Positions 52,720 to 61,670 of a stretch of DNA of 64,000 nucleotides are shown here, piece by piece. The stretch spans positions 9,362,001 to 9,426,000 of the forward strand of contig NZ_JAPEPZ010000001.1 of the NCBI RefSeq assembly GCF_026339875.1, written 5' to 3'. Below the pieces are notes generated by a model, which saw nothing but the letters and a program-made list of their open reading frames with translations, did no database searches and was not told the origin of the DNA. The first letter of the stretch is position 1; each line of letters starts with the position of its first letter. Source of the DNA: Streptomyces sp. NBC_01571. Its GTDB lineage: Bacteria; Actinomycetota; Actinomycetes; Streptomycetales; Streptomycetaceae. The position numbers and the translations under genes are program-made.

Positions 52720-54039
52720 TCAGTGGCCTAGCTCGGCCCGCAGTTCCGGCTGGAGCAGGGCGCCGTGGGCGCGTACGAGGTCGTCGCACAGGTCCCAGAT
52801 CCGTTCGACGGGCAGCGCGGCGGCCGTGGCGGGGTCGGCCATGGCGGCGTGCCGGATGTGGCGGGGGTCGTGGTCGGTGGCGGCCCGCACGACCAGGTCG
52901 TTGACGGCGACATAGGCACTGTTGAGGGCCGCGCACTGGGGCGGAAGCGAGCCGACGCGGGTCGGCTGCACACCCAGCGCGTCGGTCAGGCAGGGGACTT
53001 CGACCACGCAGTCGGCGGGCAGGTTGTCGATCAGACCGCGGTTGGGGACGTTCCCGTAGATCGTGCGCGGAGTGCCGGTGAGAGTGCTGTGGATGATCTG
53101 CGGGGCGTACTCCAGTGTGCCCTCGACGGGCAGCGGCGCGTCCCTGGCCAGGGCGGCGCGGGTCTGCTCGTAGCTCGCCGTGTTCTCCTCGATGATCTGC
53201 AGATAGGCGCCCACAGGCAGCCGGAGGCGTTCGATCTCGCTGTCGTGGTGGAGATACCAGGGCACGTACTCCGAGGAGTGCTCGCTGGTCTCGGTGGGGT
53301 AGTGGCCCAGCCTGCGGTACATGTCGACACGGACCCGTCGCAGCAGCCCGGGATCCCTGACGATCGCCTCGTCCAGCAGCGGGTGGAGGTCCTGGCCGGC
53401 GCGTTCGAAGCGCAGCACCCAGGCCTGGTGGTTGACCCCGGCCGCCAGATAGGACACCTCCTCGAAGGGCACACCGACCAGCGCGGCGAGGTCGTGCATC
53501 GTCCAGTGCACCGAGTGGCACAGGCCCGTCACGCGCAGGTCCGGAGCGATGCGGCTGAGGTAGAGGACGTTCATCGCCATGGGGTTGGTGTAGTTCAGCA
53601 GCAGCGCGTCCGGGCACAGTTCGGCCATGTCCTCGGCCAGCGCGCGCAGGACCGGGAAGGTGCGCAGGGCGCGGAAGATGCCGCCGATGCCGAGGGTGTC
53701 GCCGATGGTCTGGCGCAGACCGTGGCGGGCCGGGATCTCGAAGTCGACGCGGGTCGCCTCGTTCATGCCGACCTGGATGATGTTGATGACGAAGTCGGCG
53801 TCGGCCAGGGCCGCCCGCCGGTCCAGGTGTGCGGTGATCACCGGCTTGGCCCCGCGGGCGGCGGCGATGCGCAGGGCCGCGCCCTCCGCCGTGGCGAGCC
53901 GCTCCGGGTCGATGTCGTGCAACGCGATCCGGGCGTGGGCCAGTTCGGGGAAGGCGAACAGGTCCGCGAGCAGCCCCTGGGTGAACACCACGCTCCCGGC
54001 CCCGATGAAGGCGATCTTCGCGGCGGTGACGTCGTACAT
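52720..54039 (-). CDS. GH4 family glycosidase (alpha-galactosidase/6-phospho-glycosidase group)
   Basis: This 439-residue NAD+- and Mn2+-dependent glycosidase has an N-terminal Rossmann motif (KIAFIGAGSVVFTQGLLADL) and NYTNPMAMNV. The expected metal ligands are in GLCHSVHWT (Cys) and AGVNHQAW (His). GH4 enzymes act by oxidation-elimination on alpha- or beta-linked sugars. It closes a six-gene operon, with its ATG overlapping the PfkB stop (TGATG). Place and context suggest it cuts the imported oligosaccharide or a phosphorylated product. Confidence 0.9.
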   Translation of the reverse strand: MYDVTAAKIAFIGAGSVVFTQGLLADLFAFPELAHARIALHDIDPERLATAEGAALRIAAARGAKPVITAHLDRRAALADADFVINIIQVGMNEATRVDFEIPARHGLRQTIGDTLGIGGIFRALRTFPVLRALAEDMAELCPDALLLNYTNPMAMNVLYLSRIAPDLRVTGLCHSVHWTMHDLAALVGVPFEEVSYLAAGVNHQAWVLRFERAGQDLHPLLDEAIVRDPGLLRRVRVDMYRRLGHYPTETSEHSSEYVPWYLHHDSEIERLRLPVGAYLQIIEENTASYEQTRAALARDAPLPVEGTLEYAPQIIHSTLTGTPRTIYGNVPNRGLIDNLPADCVVEVPCLTDALGVQPTRVGSLPPQCAALNSAYVAVNDLVVRAATDHDPRHIRHAAMADPATAAALPVERIWDLCDDLVRAHGALLQPELRAELGH

Positions 54040-55055
54040 CAGTGACTCCCTCTGTCCGAGTGGTGCAGGGTGGCGGCGTGGGCCTCTTCCCACGTGGGCT
54101 GGGCCGCCGTACCGCCGTGGCCGCGGGTGGAGAGCGAACCGCAGGCCACGGCGAGGGCCAGGGCCGACGCGAGGTCCAGCCCCCGCAGCGTCGCGGCGAC
54201 GAATCCGGCGTCGAAGCTGTCGCCGGCGCCCACGGTGTCGACGGGGTCGACGGGGAGGGCGGGCGCGTGCAGCGGTCGTGTCCCCCGAAGGGCGACGGCG
54301 CCGTCGCCGCCGTCCTTGATGACGACGGTCGGTGGCTGTCGCGGGGGCCGGGCCGCCTCGTCGCCGCCCGCGACCGTGCCGCTGACCACCTCACCGCGCG
54401 GCGGCCCGGGGCGCGGCTCCGCGGCGGGGTACAGACCCAGGGCGCGTGCCTCGGCCGCGTTCGGCAGCAGGATGTCGGTGACCTCCAGGACCGGATCGAG
54501 GAGGCCACGGTCCCAGCGTCCGGCCGGGTCGTCGTTGGTGTCGAGCGAGGTCGTCGCCCCCAGGGCGCGGGCCCGCGTGAACACCGCGCCGAGGGACCGC
54601 GCCAGACGGGGCATCAGGAAGAACGAGGCCGCGTGCACATGCCGGGTGGCGGCCAGCAACTCGCCCGGGACGTCCTCGGCGCCGGTCGCCGTCAGACAAC
54701 CCGGCGCGGTGAGGATGGCCCGGTCCCCGTCCTCGGTGGTCACCACCACCGTGAGGGGCGTGGCCAGTTCGGGATCGGTGACCAGGAAACCCACGTCGAC
54801 CCCGCGTCCCGCCAGCGCGTCACGCACGAACACGCCCGCGGCATCGGCACCGACGCGGCCCGCGAAGGCGACCCGCAGCCCCAGCCGGGCGGCCCCGCAC
54901 GCCATGATCGCCGCGGATCCGCCGAGCACCAACCCGGCGTTCGCGACGAGCTGTTCACGCTGCCCGAAGGCGAGTGGTCCGGACAGCGGACCGGTCACCA
55001 CGTCCGGATTCGCGTCGCCGATCACCACAAGATCGAAAGCCCGCACCGCCGTCAC
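54039..55055 (-). CDS. PfkB family sugar kinase
   Basis: This 338-residue ribokinase-like kinase has signature 1 GGSAAIMACGAARLGLRVAF and signature 2 DTVGAGDSFDAGFVAATLRG with the catalytic Asp. It probably phosphorylates the sugar released or imported by this operon. A Gly/Pro/Arg-rich insertion (about residues 225-255) is unusual. GTG 55055 overlaps the stop of the permease gene (GTGA) and the end overlaps the GH4 start. Confidence 0.9.
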   Translation of the reverse strand: MTAVRAFDLVVIGDANPDVVTGPLSGPLAFGQREQLVANAGLVLGGSAAIMACGAARLGLRVAFAGRVGADAAGVFVRDALAGRGVDVGFLVTDPELATPLTVVVTTEDGDRAILTAPGCLTATGAEDVPGELLAATRHVHAASFFLMPRLARSLGAVFTRARALGATTSLDTNDDPAGRWDRGLLDPVLEVTDILLPNAAEARALGLYPAAEPRPGPPRGEVVSGTVAGGDEAARPPRQPPTVVIKDGGDGAVALRGTRPLHAPALPVDPVDTVGAGDSFDAGFVAATLRGLDLASALALAVACGSLSTRGHGGTAAQPTWEEAHAATLHHSDRGSH

Positions 55056-55870
55056 CCCTTCAGGCCGCTCGACGTGAGCGACTGCACGAACGTCTTCTGC
55101 GCCAGCAGGAACGCCACCAGCACCGGCAGCACGGTGATCACGTTCCCCGCCATCACCGCCGACCACCGGGTGTGGTGCTGTCCCTGGAAGGTGGTCAGCC
55201 CCAGCTGGAGCGTGTACTGCGTGTCGTGGTTGAGCGCGATCAGCGGCCACGACAGGTCGTTCCAGGTCGACAGGAACGTCAGCACCGCGACAGTGGCCAG
55301 CGCGGGCCGGGCCAGCGGCAGCACGATCGAGAAGAGGACCCGCAGCCGCGAACACCCGTCGATCCAGGCGGCCTCCTCCATCTCCCGCGGCAGTGAGAGG
55401 AAGAACTGCCGGAAGAGGAAGACCGCGAACGGAGTGACCAGCGACGGCACGATCAGCGCGCCGAGCGTGTCGATCAGACCCAGCTCCTTCATCACCAGGA
55501 AGGTGGGGATCATGGTGAGCTGGAACGGGATCACCATGGTCGCCAGCATCAGCCCGAGCAGGAGCCGCGATCCGGCGAACCGCATCCGCGCGAACGCGTA
55601 GCCGCCCAGTGCCCCGAACAGCAGATTCGACCCCACCGCGACCGAGGCGACCAGGAGGGAGTTGGCGAACCAGCGGGGGAACAGCGCGTTTCCGAGCACG
55701 TACCGGTACCCGCCCAGGTCGATGCCCTTCGGCCACAACGCGGGCGGGAACCGGTTGATCTCCGCGTTGGTCATCACGGAACTGAGCACCAGCCACACCA
55801 GCGGCAGCGCGAAGCACAGGGCCAGCGGCGCCAGCAGCAGATGCCAGCCGCTCACCTTTCGCGTCCTCAT
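55052..55870 (-). CDS. sugar ABC transporter permease (MalG-like)
   Basis: This 272-residue integral membrane protein has six helices and the EAA loop EEAAWIDGCSRLRVLFSIVLPLARP that contacts the ATPase. It is the second permease of a CUT1-type carbohydrate importer. ATG 55870 overlaps the stop of the other permease. No ATPase gene is present, so a shared MsiK-like ATPase is likely, as usual in Streptomyces. Confidence 0.95.
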   Translation of the reverse strand: MRTRKVSGWHLLLAPLALCFALPLVWLVLSSVMTNAEINRFPPALWPKGIDLGGYRYVLGNALFPRWFANSLLVASVAVGSNLLFGALGGYAFARMRFAGSRLLLGLMLATMVIPFQLTMIPTFLVMKELGLIDTLGALIVPSLVTPFAVFLFRQFFLSLPREMEEAAWIDGCSRLRVLFSIVLPLARPALATVAVLTFLSTWNDLSWPLIALNHDTQYTLQLGLTTFQGQHHTRWSAVMAGNVITVLPVLVAFLLAQKTFVQSLTSSGLKG

Positions 55871-56844
55871 CGGACGACTCCTTCCGTACGGCTCTGGCGG
55901 CGCCGTACGACCCGCAGCGCCGCGCCCACCACCATCAGGGCCACCGCCAGGACGTACGCCGCCGCGGCCCCGTAGCCGGCCGTGAACGTCTGGAAGGCCT
56001 GCTGCCAGACGAAGTAGACGACGACCGTGGTCGAGCCGAGGGGGCCGCCCTTGGTCGTCACATAGATCAGGTCGAAGACCTGGAGCGCCGTGATCACCTG
56101 CCACAGGAGCAGGAACACGGTGACCGGAGTGAGCGTCGGCAGCACGATGTGACGCAGGATCAGCGCACGGCCCGCTCCGTCGATGCGGGCGGACTCGACG
56201 AGTTCGGGCGGCACGTCCTGGAGTGCGGCCAGGTAGACGACGACGCAGAAGCCGACGCCGCTCCACAGCGAGATGAGGACCAGCAGGTAGATCGCCTGGT
56301 CGGGGTCGGAGAGGAAACCCTGCGGTGAGATGCCGAGTTGGTGCAGCAGCGAGTTGGCGACCCCGAACTCCGGGTCGAGGATGAACGAGAACAGCACGCC
56401 CTGGGCCGTCGCCGACACCACGAACGGGATGAAGACGAGCGTCCGGTACAGGCCGATGAGCCGCAGACGGCGGTTCAGGGCCAGGGCGAGCGCGAGGCCG
56501 CCGACCAGACTGAGCGGCACGTAAAGGGCCGTGTACAGCAGGGTGTTGCGCACCGCCGTGTGGAAGCCGGGGTCCTCGGCCAGGGCCCGGTAGTTGTCGA
56601 GGCCGACCCAGCGGCCCGGCGTGACCAGGTCGTCGGCCCGGAAGGACAGCAGCAGCGACCAGAGGACGGGGACGATGCCGAGGCCGAGGATCACGACGAC
56701 CGCGGGGCCGATGAACCCCCAGGCGGTGGCCGTCTCCCGGCGGGCGCGACGGCGTGCGGCGCGCCGTGCGGCGGCCGGGGGCACCGCGGCCTGCGGGGCG
56801 AGCGTGATGGCGCGGGGCAGAGTGGACAAGAGGGCCTCCCTCAC
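55867..56844 (-). CDS. sugar ABC transporter permease (MalF-like)
   Basis: This 325-residue protein has a basic N-terminus, six helices and the EAA loop ELVESARIDGAGRALILRHIVLPTLTP. It is the partner of the permease at 55052. GTG 56844 follows AGGTGACTTCCAG; a TTG at 56829 with GGAGG before it is an equal alternative. It lies 102 bp after the solute-binding gene. Confidence 0.95.
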   Translation of the reverse strand: MREALLSTLPRAITLAPQAAVPPAAARRAARRRARRETATAWGFIGPAVVVILGLGIVPVLWSLLLSFRADDLVTPGRWVGLDNYRALAEDPGFHTAVRNTLLYTALYVPLSLVGGLALALALNRRLRLIGLYRTLVFIPFVVSATAQGVLFSFILDPEFGVANSLLHQLGISPQGFLSDPDQAIYLLVLISLWSGVGFCVVVYLAALQDVPPELVESARIDGAGRALILRHIVLPTLTPVTVFLLLWQVITALQVFDLIYVTTKGGPLGSTTVVVYFVWQQAFQTFTAGYGAAAAYVLAVALMVVGAALRVVRRRQSRTEGVVR

Positions 56845-56946
56845 CTGGAAGTCACCTGAGAGTCACCTGGACACGGACGACGGAACGCGGGGGACGCGTC
56901 GGAACGCGTCGGTGGATGCCGGAGGTTCTCGGCTGTTCGGCCCGGG

Positions 56947-58242
56947 TCAGCGGGGGATGAGCAGGGCGGCGTCGGACCGTTGCGCGCACCGGCGCAGGGC
57001 GCCGGCCGGGGAGTCCTTGCCGAGCAGCACGGAGACGATCGCCTCGCCGAGTGCCTGGGAGATCTGCGGATAGGCGGCGTGGACCGGGCGCACCCGGGCG
57101 GAGCCCAGCGCCTCGGTGAACACGTCGAGGCCCCTGGTCCGCCGGGAGTGCAGGCGCCACTCCGGCCGGTCGGCGGTGGCCGAACTCAGCGGAAGACTGC
57201 CCGCCGAGAGGTCCCAGCGGGCGTCCTGGGCGGGCCGCATCATCCAGCGCACGAACTCGACGGCCGCCCGGGAACGGGCCGAGCCGTTGTCGAACACCGT
57301 CCAGGTGTCCGGGCCCGAGATGGTGACCGGCCGTCCGCTGTAGGTCGGCAGCGGCACGACGTCGTAGTCGACCCCGGCGCCGATGATGTCGGGGAGCTGC
57401 CAGGGCCCGGTCCCCACCATGGCCATCCGGCCGGCCATGAAGACCTGGTACATCTGCTCGCCGCTGGGCTTCGGATCGACGTACACGCTCTTGTCACGGC
57501 TCAGCCGGGCGAGGGTCTCCAGGGCCCGTACGCCCTGGTCGGCGAAGCCGATGTGCTTGCCGTCGGCGGCCACCACGTCACCGCCCAGGTCCCAGATCAT
57601 CGGCCACAGCCGCCACACCGTGTCCTCGTCGCCGGTCCCGGGCCAGCCCGTACCGAAGACCCCGCGGCCCGGCGCGGTGAGTCTCCGTGCCGTGTCGGCG
57701 AACTCGTCCCAGGTCCAGCCGGCCCGCGGGAAGTCCACCCCGGCCTGCCGGAACAGCTTTCTGTTGTAGACGACGGCCAGGGAGTCGAGCAGCGCCGGGG
57801 CGGCCCGCACCCTGCCGTTGACGGTGACTCCCTCCCGTACCGGGGCCCAGAGAGACCGCCACGGAGTGGGGCCCGCGTGCAGCGCGGACGTCAGATCGAC
57901 GACGCGGGGACTGCGCGCGATGCTGGCCAGGTCGGAGCCGAAGATGTAGGCGATGTCGGGATAGGAGCCCGAGGCGAGCGCGGCCGTCACCTTCTGGAGC
58001 ATCGCGTCGGACAGGACACCGCCGCCCGCGCTGTCGACGCGGATGCGCGGATGGGTGCGGTTGAACTCGGCGACGAGCGCCTCCACGGCCTTCCTGCCCG
58101 TGTCGCTCTGCCCGTGCCACAGTTCGACGGTCACGGTGCCGTCGGAGCCGACGCCGTCGGAGGCGCCACCACCGCAGGCGGCGAGGAACGGGGCGGCGGC
58201 CGCGCCGGCCAGCAGCCGGCGACGTGCGATCGAGGAGGTCAT
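56947..58242 (-). CDS. sugar ABC transporter solute-binding lipoprotein
   Basis: This 431-residue extracellular binding protein has a twin-arginine-like RRRLLAG and lipobox LAAC near residue 22. The CUT1 family core follows (VTVELWHGQSDTGRKAVEALVAEFN, then YPDIAYIFGSDLA, MAGRMAMVGTGPWQL). It delivers an oligosaccharide to the two permeases. ATG 58242 has GGAGGCCGTG upstream. It starts 13 bp after the GH114 gene, supporting one system. Confidence 0.95.
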   Translation of the reverse strand: MTSSIARRRLLAGAAAAPFLAACGGGASDGVGSDGTVTVELWHGQSDTGRKAVEALVAEFNRTHPRIRVDSAGGGVLSDAMLQKVTAALASGSYPDIAYIFGSDLASIARSPRVVDLTSALHAGPTPWRSLWAPVREGVTVNGRVRAAPALLDSLAVVYNRKLFRQAGVDFPRAGWTWDEFADTARRLTAPGRGVFGTGWPGTGDEDTVWRLWPMIWDLGGDVVAADGKHIGFADQGVRALETLARLSRDKSVYVDPKPSGEQMYQVFMAGRMAMVGTGPWQLPDIIGAGVDYDVVPLPTYSGRPVTISGPDTWTVFDNGSARSRAAVEFVRWMMRPAQDARWDLSAGSLPLSSATADRPEWRLHSRRTRGLDVFTEALGSARVRPVHAAYPQISQALGEAIVSVLLGKDSPAGALRRCAQRSDAALLIPR

Positions 58243-58254
58243 CACGGCCTCCTG

Positions 58255-59109
58255 TCAGTGCGTCCGGCGGACGTAGTCCGCGCTGCCCGGCGTCGAGACG
58301 TCCACGTCCCGGCGTACGATGCTCAGCCGTTTCCCGTACCGCGCGCGGGCCTTGCGCAGCCCGCTGTCGGTGTACTCGATGACGACGACCCGGTCGTGGA
58401 ACGCCTTCGCGTACGTCCCGCACTCGTCGTACTCGCCGCACTCCTCCGCCACGGCGAAGTCGAGGCCGGTCCGTGCCCTCAGACCGGCCAGCTCCGCGGT
58501 GTTCTTCTGCCCGATGGCGAGGTGGCGGGCGTGCGCTCTTGCGGAGAGCAGCGTGATGAACGCGGTGGCGTCGCCGGGGTCCAGCAGGTGACGGGAACGG
58601 GTGTAGCTGTCGTAGTTGTCGGGCTCCACCGCGTCGAAACCCTTGTCGGCGCAGCCGTCGATCCACCCGCCGACCCGTGCGGCCACCCGCTCGCGTTTGT
58701 CCGGCGTACCGATGTCGAGCAGCGCCTCGTCCCAGTCGCGGTCGACGACGACCCTGCCGTGCGCGTCCCGCAGCAGCAGGTCGGCCGGCCACTGCCGCTC
58801 CTCGCCCGGCTGGACCTGGAAGGCGTTGACGTAACAGATGTTGTAGAGGCCGGGCGCGGGCGCCGCCGTACGGTCGCGGCTGACGATGCGGACACCCGAC
58901 GGCGGCCGGTAGGCGCCGCCGATCTGGTAGTCGAAGCCCGCGTGGAGCGGGGGGAGCCGCACGGCCCGGGGGCTCGGTCCCGAGCTGCCGTGCTTGCGGG
59001 GCGGCGTGTCCTTCGTCGGTCCGGAAGCACAGCTCACCAGTGTCACGAGAGCCACCAGGGCAGCGGCTGCCCCCGGACCGGCGACGCGGAGAACACGTTT
59101 GACGGGCAT
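58255..59109 (-). CDS. GH114 family lipoprotein (endo-alpha-1,4-polygalactosaminidase-like)
   Basis: This 284-residue protein has a lipobox (LVSC near residue 27) and a TIM-barrel GH114-type domain: HAGFDYQIGGAYRPP, ICYVNAFQVQPGEE, IDGCADKGFDAVEPDNYDSY (acidic catalytic region) and IGQKNTAEL. Characterised members cut alpha-1,4-galactosamine polymers. As the first gene before a sugar importer, a kinase and a GH4 glycosidase, it probably processes a galactosamine-type glycan at the cell surface. A LacI-type operator lies 139 bp upstream. Confidence 0.85.
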   Translation of the reverse strand: MPVKRVLRVAGPGAAAALVALVTLVSCASGPTKDTPPRKHGSSGPSPRAVRLPPLHAGFDYQIGGAYRPPSGVRIVSRDRTAAPAPGLYNICYVNAFQVQPGEERQWPADLLLRDAHGRVVVDRDWDEALLDIGTPDKRERVAARVGGWIDGCADKGFDAVEPDNYDSYTRSRHLLDPGDATAFITLLSARAHARHLAIGQKNTAELAGLRARTGLDFAVAEECGEYDECGTYAKAFHDRVVVIEYTDSGLRKARARYGKRLSIVRRDVDVSTPGSADYVRRTH

Positions 59110-59247
59110 GTCCGCTCCATCAATCGCGAGTACGACCCCGCCTCGGACGCTCCCGCGATCCTGGCGACTTTGGCCGGACTTGAACCGTGTCCGTTACCGG
59201 CTGGGCGCACCTCTGGGTGCCCGGCTGCACGCCTCGGCACGCCAGGA

Positions 59248-59261
59248 TCAAAGCGCTTCCA
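59248..59261 (-). promoter_or_regulatory. LacI-family operator upstream of the glycan operon
   Basis: On the minus strand TGGAAGCGCTTTGA, with an AAGCGCTT palindrome in the centre, fits the LacI-family operator consensus (TGnAAnCGnTnnCA). It lies 139 bp before the GH114 start. No LacI gene is in the window. Confidence 0.65.
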
Positions 59262-59362
59262 AGCCGCTCGCGTCAAGGCCGCGCCCGCCCGGGAGGGCCG
59301 TGGGGTGGCCGCCGACACGCGATGTCCGCCGGGAGCCCCGCCCCGAGCCCTATTGTCAGGAC

Positions 59363-60313
59363 ATGACCGGAGACCGTATCGCACTGGCCGTCCACGACCA
59401 CGGGGGCGACGGCCCGCCACTGCTCCTGCTGCACGGAGCGGGCCGCACGCTGGCCGACTGGGCCGCCGTCGCCCCTCTCCTGACCCCTCGGCACCGGGTG
59501 CTCGCCGTCGACCTGCGCGGACACGGTCTCTCGCCCTCCGGAACCTGGAGCCTGCCCCGGGTGGTCGACGACATCGAGGGGGTCCTCGAGGAGTACGGCC
59601 TCCCCGGCGCCCTCCCGGTCGGACACTCGCTCGGCGGGATGATCGCGGTACGGTACGCGGTGGACCACCCGGAGGTCACGCCCGGCGCGGCGAACCTGGA
59701 CGGATACGGATGGGGCCGCCCCGACCAGTACGTGGACCTCGACCCGGCGCATGTCGCCGAACGTCTCGTCCAGGTCGGAAAGTTGGCGAAGGCCGCGCTG
59801 CCGGACGGACCGCTGCCCGTCGACGGCCTGCAGACACTGCTCGCCCAGCAGCGCGCCCTGTCCGGACAACTCGGCGTTCCCTACGAGCTGTTGGAGACGG
59901 CGCTGCTGCGCGCCGTGCACCACACGCCGGACGGGCGGCTCGAGTTGAGACCGCGGCGCGAGCACGCGCTCGAGATGCTGGCCGAGATCGACTCGCTCGA
60001 CGTGTTCGGCCTCTTCGCCCGGATGGACCGACCGCTGCTGCTCGGGCGCGCACTCCGCCCGGTGCCCCCGGTACCGGGCAAGGAGTGGTTCGACGACCTG
60101 ATGACGGCGTACGGGAAGGGGCTCGACAGGGATCTCGCCGCGCTCGCCGAACAGCGGGCCCGCGTGCGGGTCGTCGGGATCGACGGCACGCACGCGATGC
60201 TCTTCGAGAACCCCGGCGCGGTCGCGGACGCGCTCCTCGCCTTCGCCGCCGAAGCGCTCACCGGATCCCCCTCGGCCCCGCTCCGGCCCGCGCTGCCCGA
60301 ACCGGGGGCGTGA
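59363..60313 (+). CDS. alpha/beta hydrolase
   Basis: This 316-residue alpha/beta-hydrolase fold protein has LLLLHGAGRTLADWAAVAPLL (oxyanion region), the nucleophile elbow GHSLGGMIAV and a C-terminal IDGTHAMLFENPGAV holding the catalytic His. Esterase, lipase or epoxide hydrolase activity is possible. ATG 59363 has CAGGA just upstream. It is divergent from the glycan operon and probably unrelated to it. Confidence 0.85.
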   Translation: MTGDRIALAVHDHGGDGPPLLLLHGAGRTLADWAAVAPLLTPRHRVLAVDLRGHGLSPSGTWSLPRVVDDIEGVLEEYGLPGALPVGHSLGGMIAVRYAVDHPEVTPGAANLDGYGWGRPDQYVDLDPAHVAERLVQVGKLAKAALPDGPLPVDGLQTLLAQQRALSGQLGVPYELLETALLRAVHHTPDGRLELRPRREHALEMLAEIDSLDVFGLFARMDRPLLLGRALRPVPPVPGKEWFDDLMTAYGKGLDRDLAALAEQRARVRVVGIDGTHAMLFENPGAVADALLAFAAEALTGSPSAPLRPALPEPGA

Positions 60314-60440
60314 CATCGGTGGGGGACGCGGCGGCGAACCGTTGACTGAACCAACTCGATCATTTTCGCAGCTCAGACGGTCCTTCTGCTGGCTTCCGTG
60401 GATGCTTGGACGTGATCCCGAGAGGGAGTTGGCGAGCTTC

Positions 60441-60663
60441 GTGCTGCCCAAGGCCAGGACAGCCGGCAGAGACGGGAGATCGATGGGAGCCGTTCGTCCT
60501 CCTGGACGCGGACGGGGTCGGGATCGAACCCGTGGCCGCCTTCTTCGCGGAGCCGCCGGCTGGTGACAACAGCAGCCACGATCCGGTCGTAGGGAATGGA
60601 CCAACTGGGTTGGTGGTGCTTCCGGAAGAGCCATGGACGTGGCAAACGGTACGAGGCGGTTGC
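60441..60663 (+). pseudogene. remnant of a phage-type tyrosine integrase
   Basis: Pieces of the N-terminus of a Streptomyces site-specific integrase lie in order but different frames: VLPKARTAGRDGR (from GTG 60441), WEPFVLLDADGVGIEPVAAFF, then VTTAATIRS-stop-GMDQLGWW. At least two frameshifts and one TAG break it, and the catalytic domain is missing. It marks an old integration or deletion next to a lower-GC gene. Confidence 0.7.
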
Positions 60664-60827
60664 CGGGCGCCGCCGGCGCTGCGACGAGCCGGCGTGCCGG
60701 CGTCGCTCGCCGTGGACACCTCGATGCCCGCAAATTTCGTTGAGCCCGCGCCCTGCGATCGTGTTGGCTGGCGGCACCGAACCGTCAGTACCGCAGGTGT
60801 CCGCTTGGCTGAAGCAGGGAGTTGGAC

Positions 60828-61619
60828 GTGCAGGACATTGTTGTCGACCCCGCTGCCCACAATCGGGCAGCCTGGGACAAGTATGTCCAAGAGGGCAACG
60901 AGTGGTCGAGGCCGGTGAGTGCTGAGGATGTCGAGCGCGCCCGCATGGGCGACTGGTCGATTGTTCTCATCGGGCGTGAGCCGGTCGACCGCTCCTGGCT
61001 GCCGGCGGACCTGACCGGCAAGGACGTGTTGTGCCTGGCCTCCGGCGGTGGCCAGCAGGGTCCGATCCTCGCCGCCGCGGGGGCGCGGGTCACCGTATTC
61101 GACAACTCACCCCGCCAGCTCGGCCAGGACCAGATGGTGGCGGCGCGCGACGGACTCGAGCTGCGCACCGTCCTGGGCGACATGCGCGACCTCAGCGCCT
61201 TCGGCGACGCAACATTCGACGTCGTATTCCAGCCGGTCTCCAACCTGTTCGTACCGGACTTGGCACCGGTGTGGCGTGAGTGCTTCCGCGTCCTGCGACC
61301 GGGCGGAACGCTCCTCGTGGGCTTCCTCAACCCTGATGCGTACTTGTTCGACCACGAGGCGCTCGACGAGCGCGGCGAGCTGATCGTCGTGCACAAGCTG
61401 CCCTACAGCGATGTCACGCAGTACTCCGCCGAGGAACGCGCCGCGAAGTTCGGCGCGGATGCCGCTCTTGAATACAGCCACACCCTCACCGACCAGATCG
61501 GCGGGCAACTCGCCGCGGGGTTCGTCCTCACCGGCTTCGCGGAAGCGCCGCACCAGTCCAACGCATCCGCTCAATACATGTCGCACTATTTTGCGACGCT
61601 GGCGGTCAAGCCGACCTGA
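60828..61619 (+). CDS. class I SAM-dependent methyltransferase
   Basis: This 263-residue protein has SAM motif I VLCLASGGGQQGPILAAAGARVTVFDNS and post-motif DATFDVVFQPVSNLFVPDLAPVWRECFRVLRPGGTLLVGF of small-molecule methyltransferases. GTG 60828 follows AGGGAGTTGGAC. Its GC content and codon use are visibly lower than neighbours, and it follows an integrase remnant, suggesting recent transfer. The substrate is unknown. Confidence 0.85.
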   Translation: MQDIVVDPAAHNRAAWDKYVQEGNEWSRPVSAEDVERARMGDWSIVLIGREPVDRSWLPADLTGKDVLCLASGGGQQGPILAAAGARVTVFDNSPRQLGQDQMVAARDGLELRTVLGDMRDLSAFGDATFDVVFQPVSNLFVPDLAPVWRECFRVLRPGGTLLVGFLNPDAYLFDHEALDERGELIVVHKLPYSDVTQYSAEERAAKFGADAALEYSHTLTDQIGGQLAAGFVLTGFAEAPHQSNASAQYMSHYFATLAVKPT

Positions 61620-61670
61620 CCCAGCCGTGGGGCGGGCGCAACTTCGGATCACCAGTCACGAACGCACCAG

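Noticed and set aside
52765..54045. 426-codon open frame antisense to GH4
   Set aside because: Shadow of the real gene, with no domain and no ribosome site.
56980..60345. 1121-codon open frame on the plus strand
   Set aside because: It is antisense to the solute-binding, GH114 and hydrolase genes and only reflects GC-rich third positions; its translation is Arg/Gly/Val-rich without domains.
60406..60918. 170-codon open frame as a functional gene
   Set aside because: Only the WEPFVLLDADG stretch is integrase-like; the rest continues in another frame with a stop, so it is a remnant.
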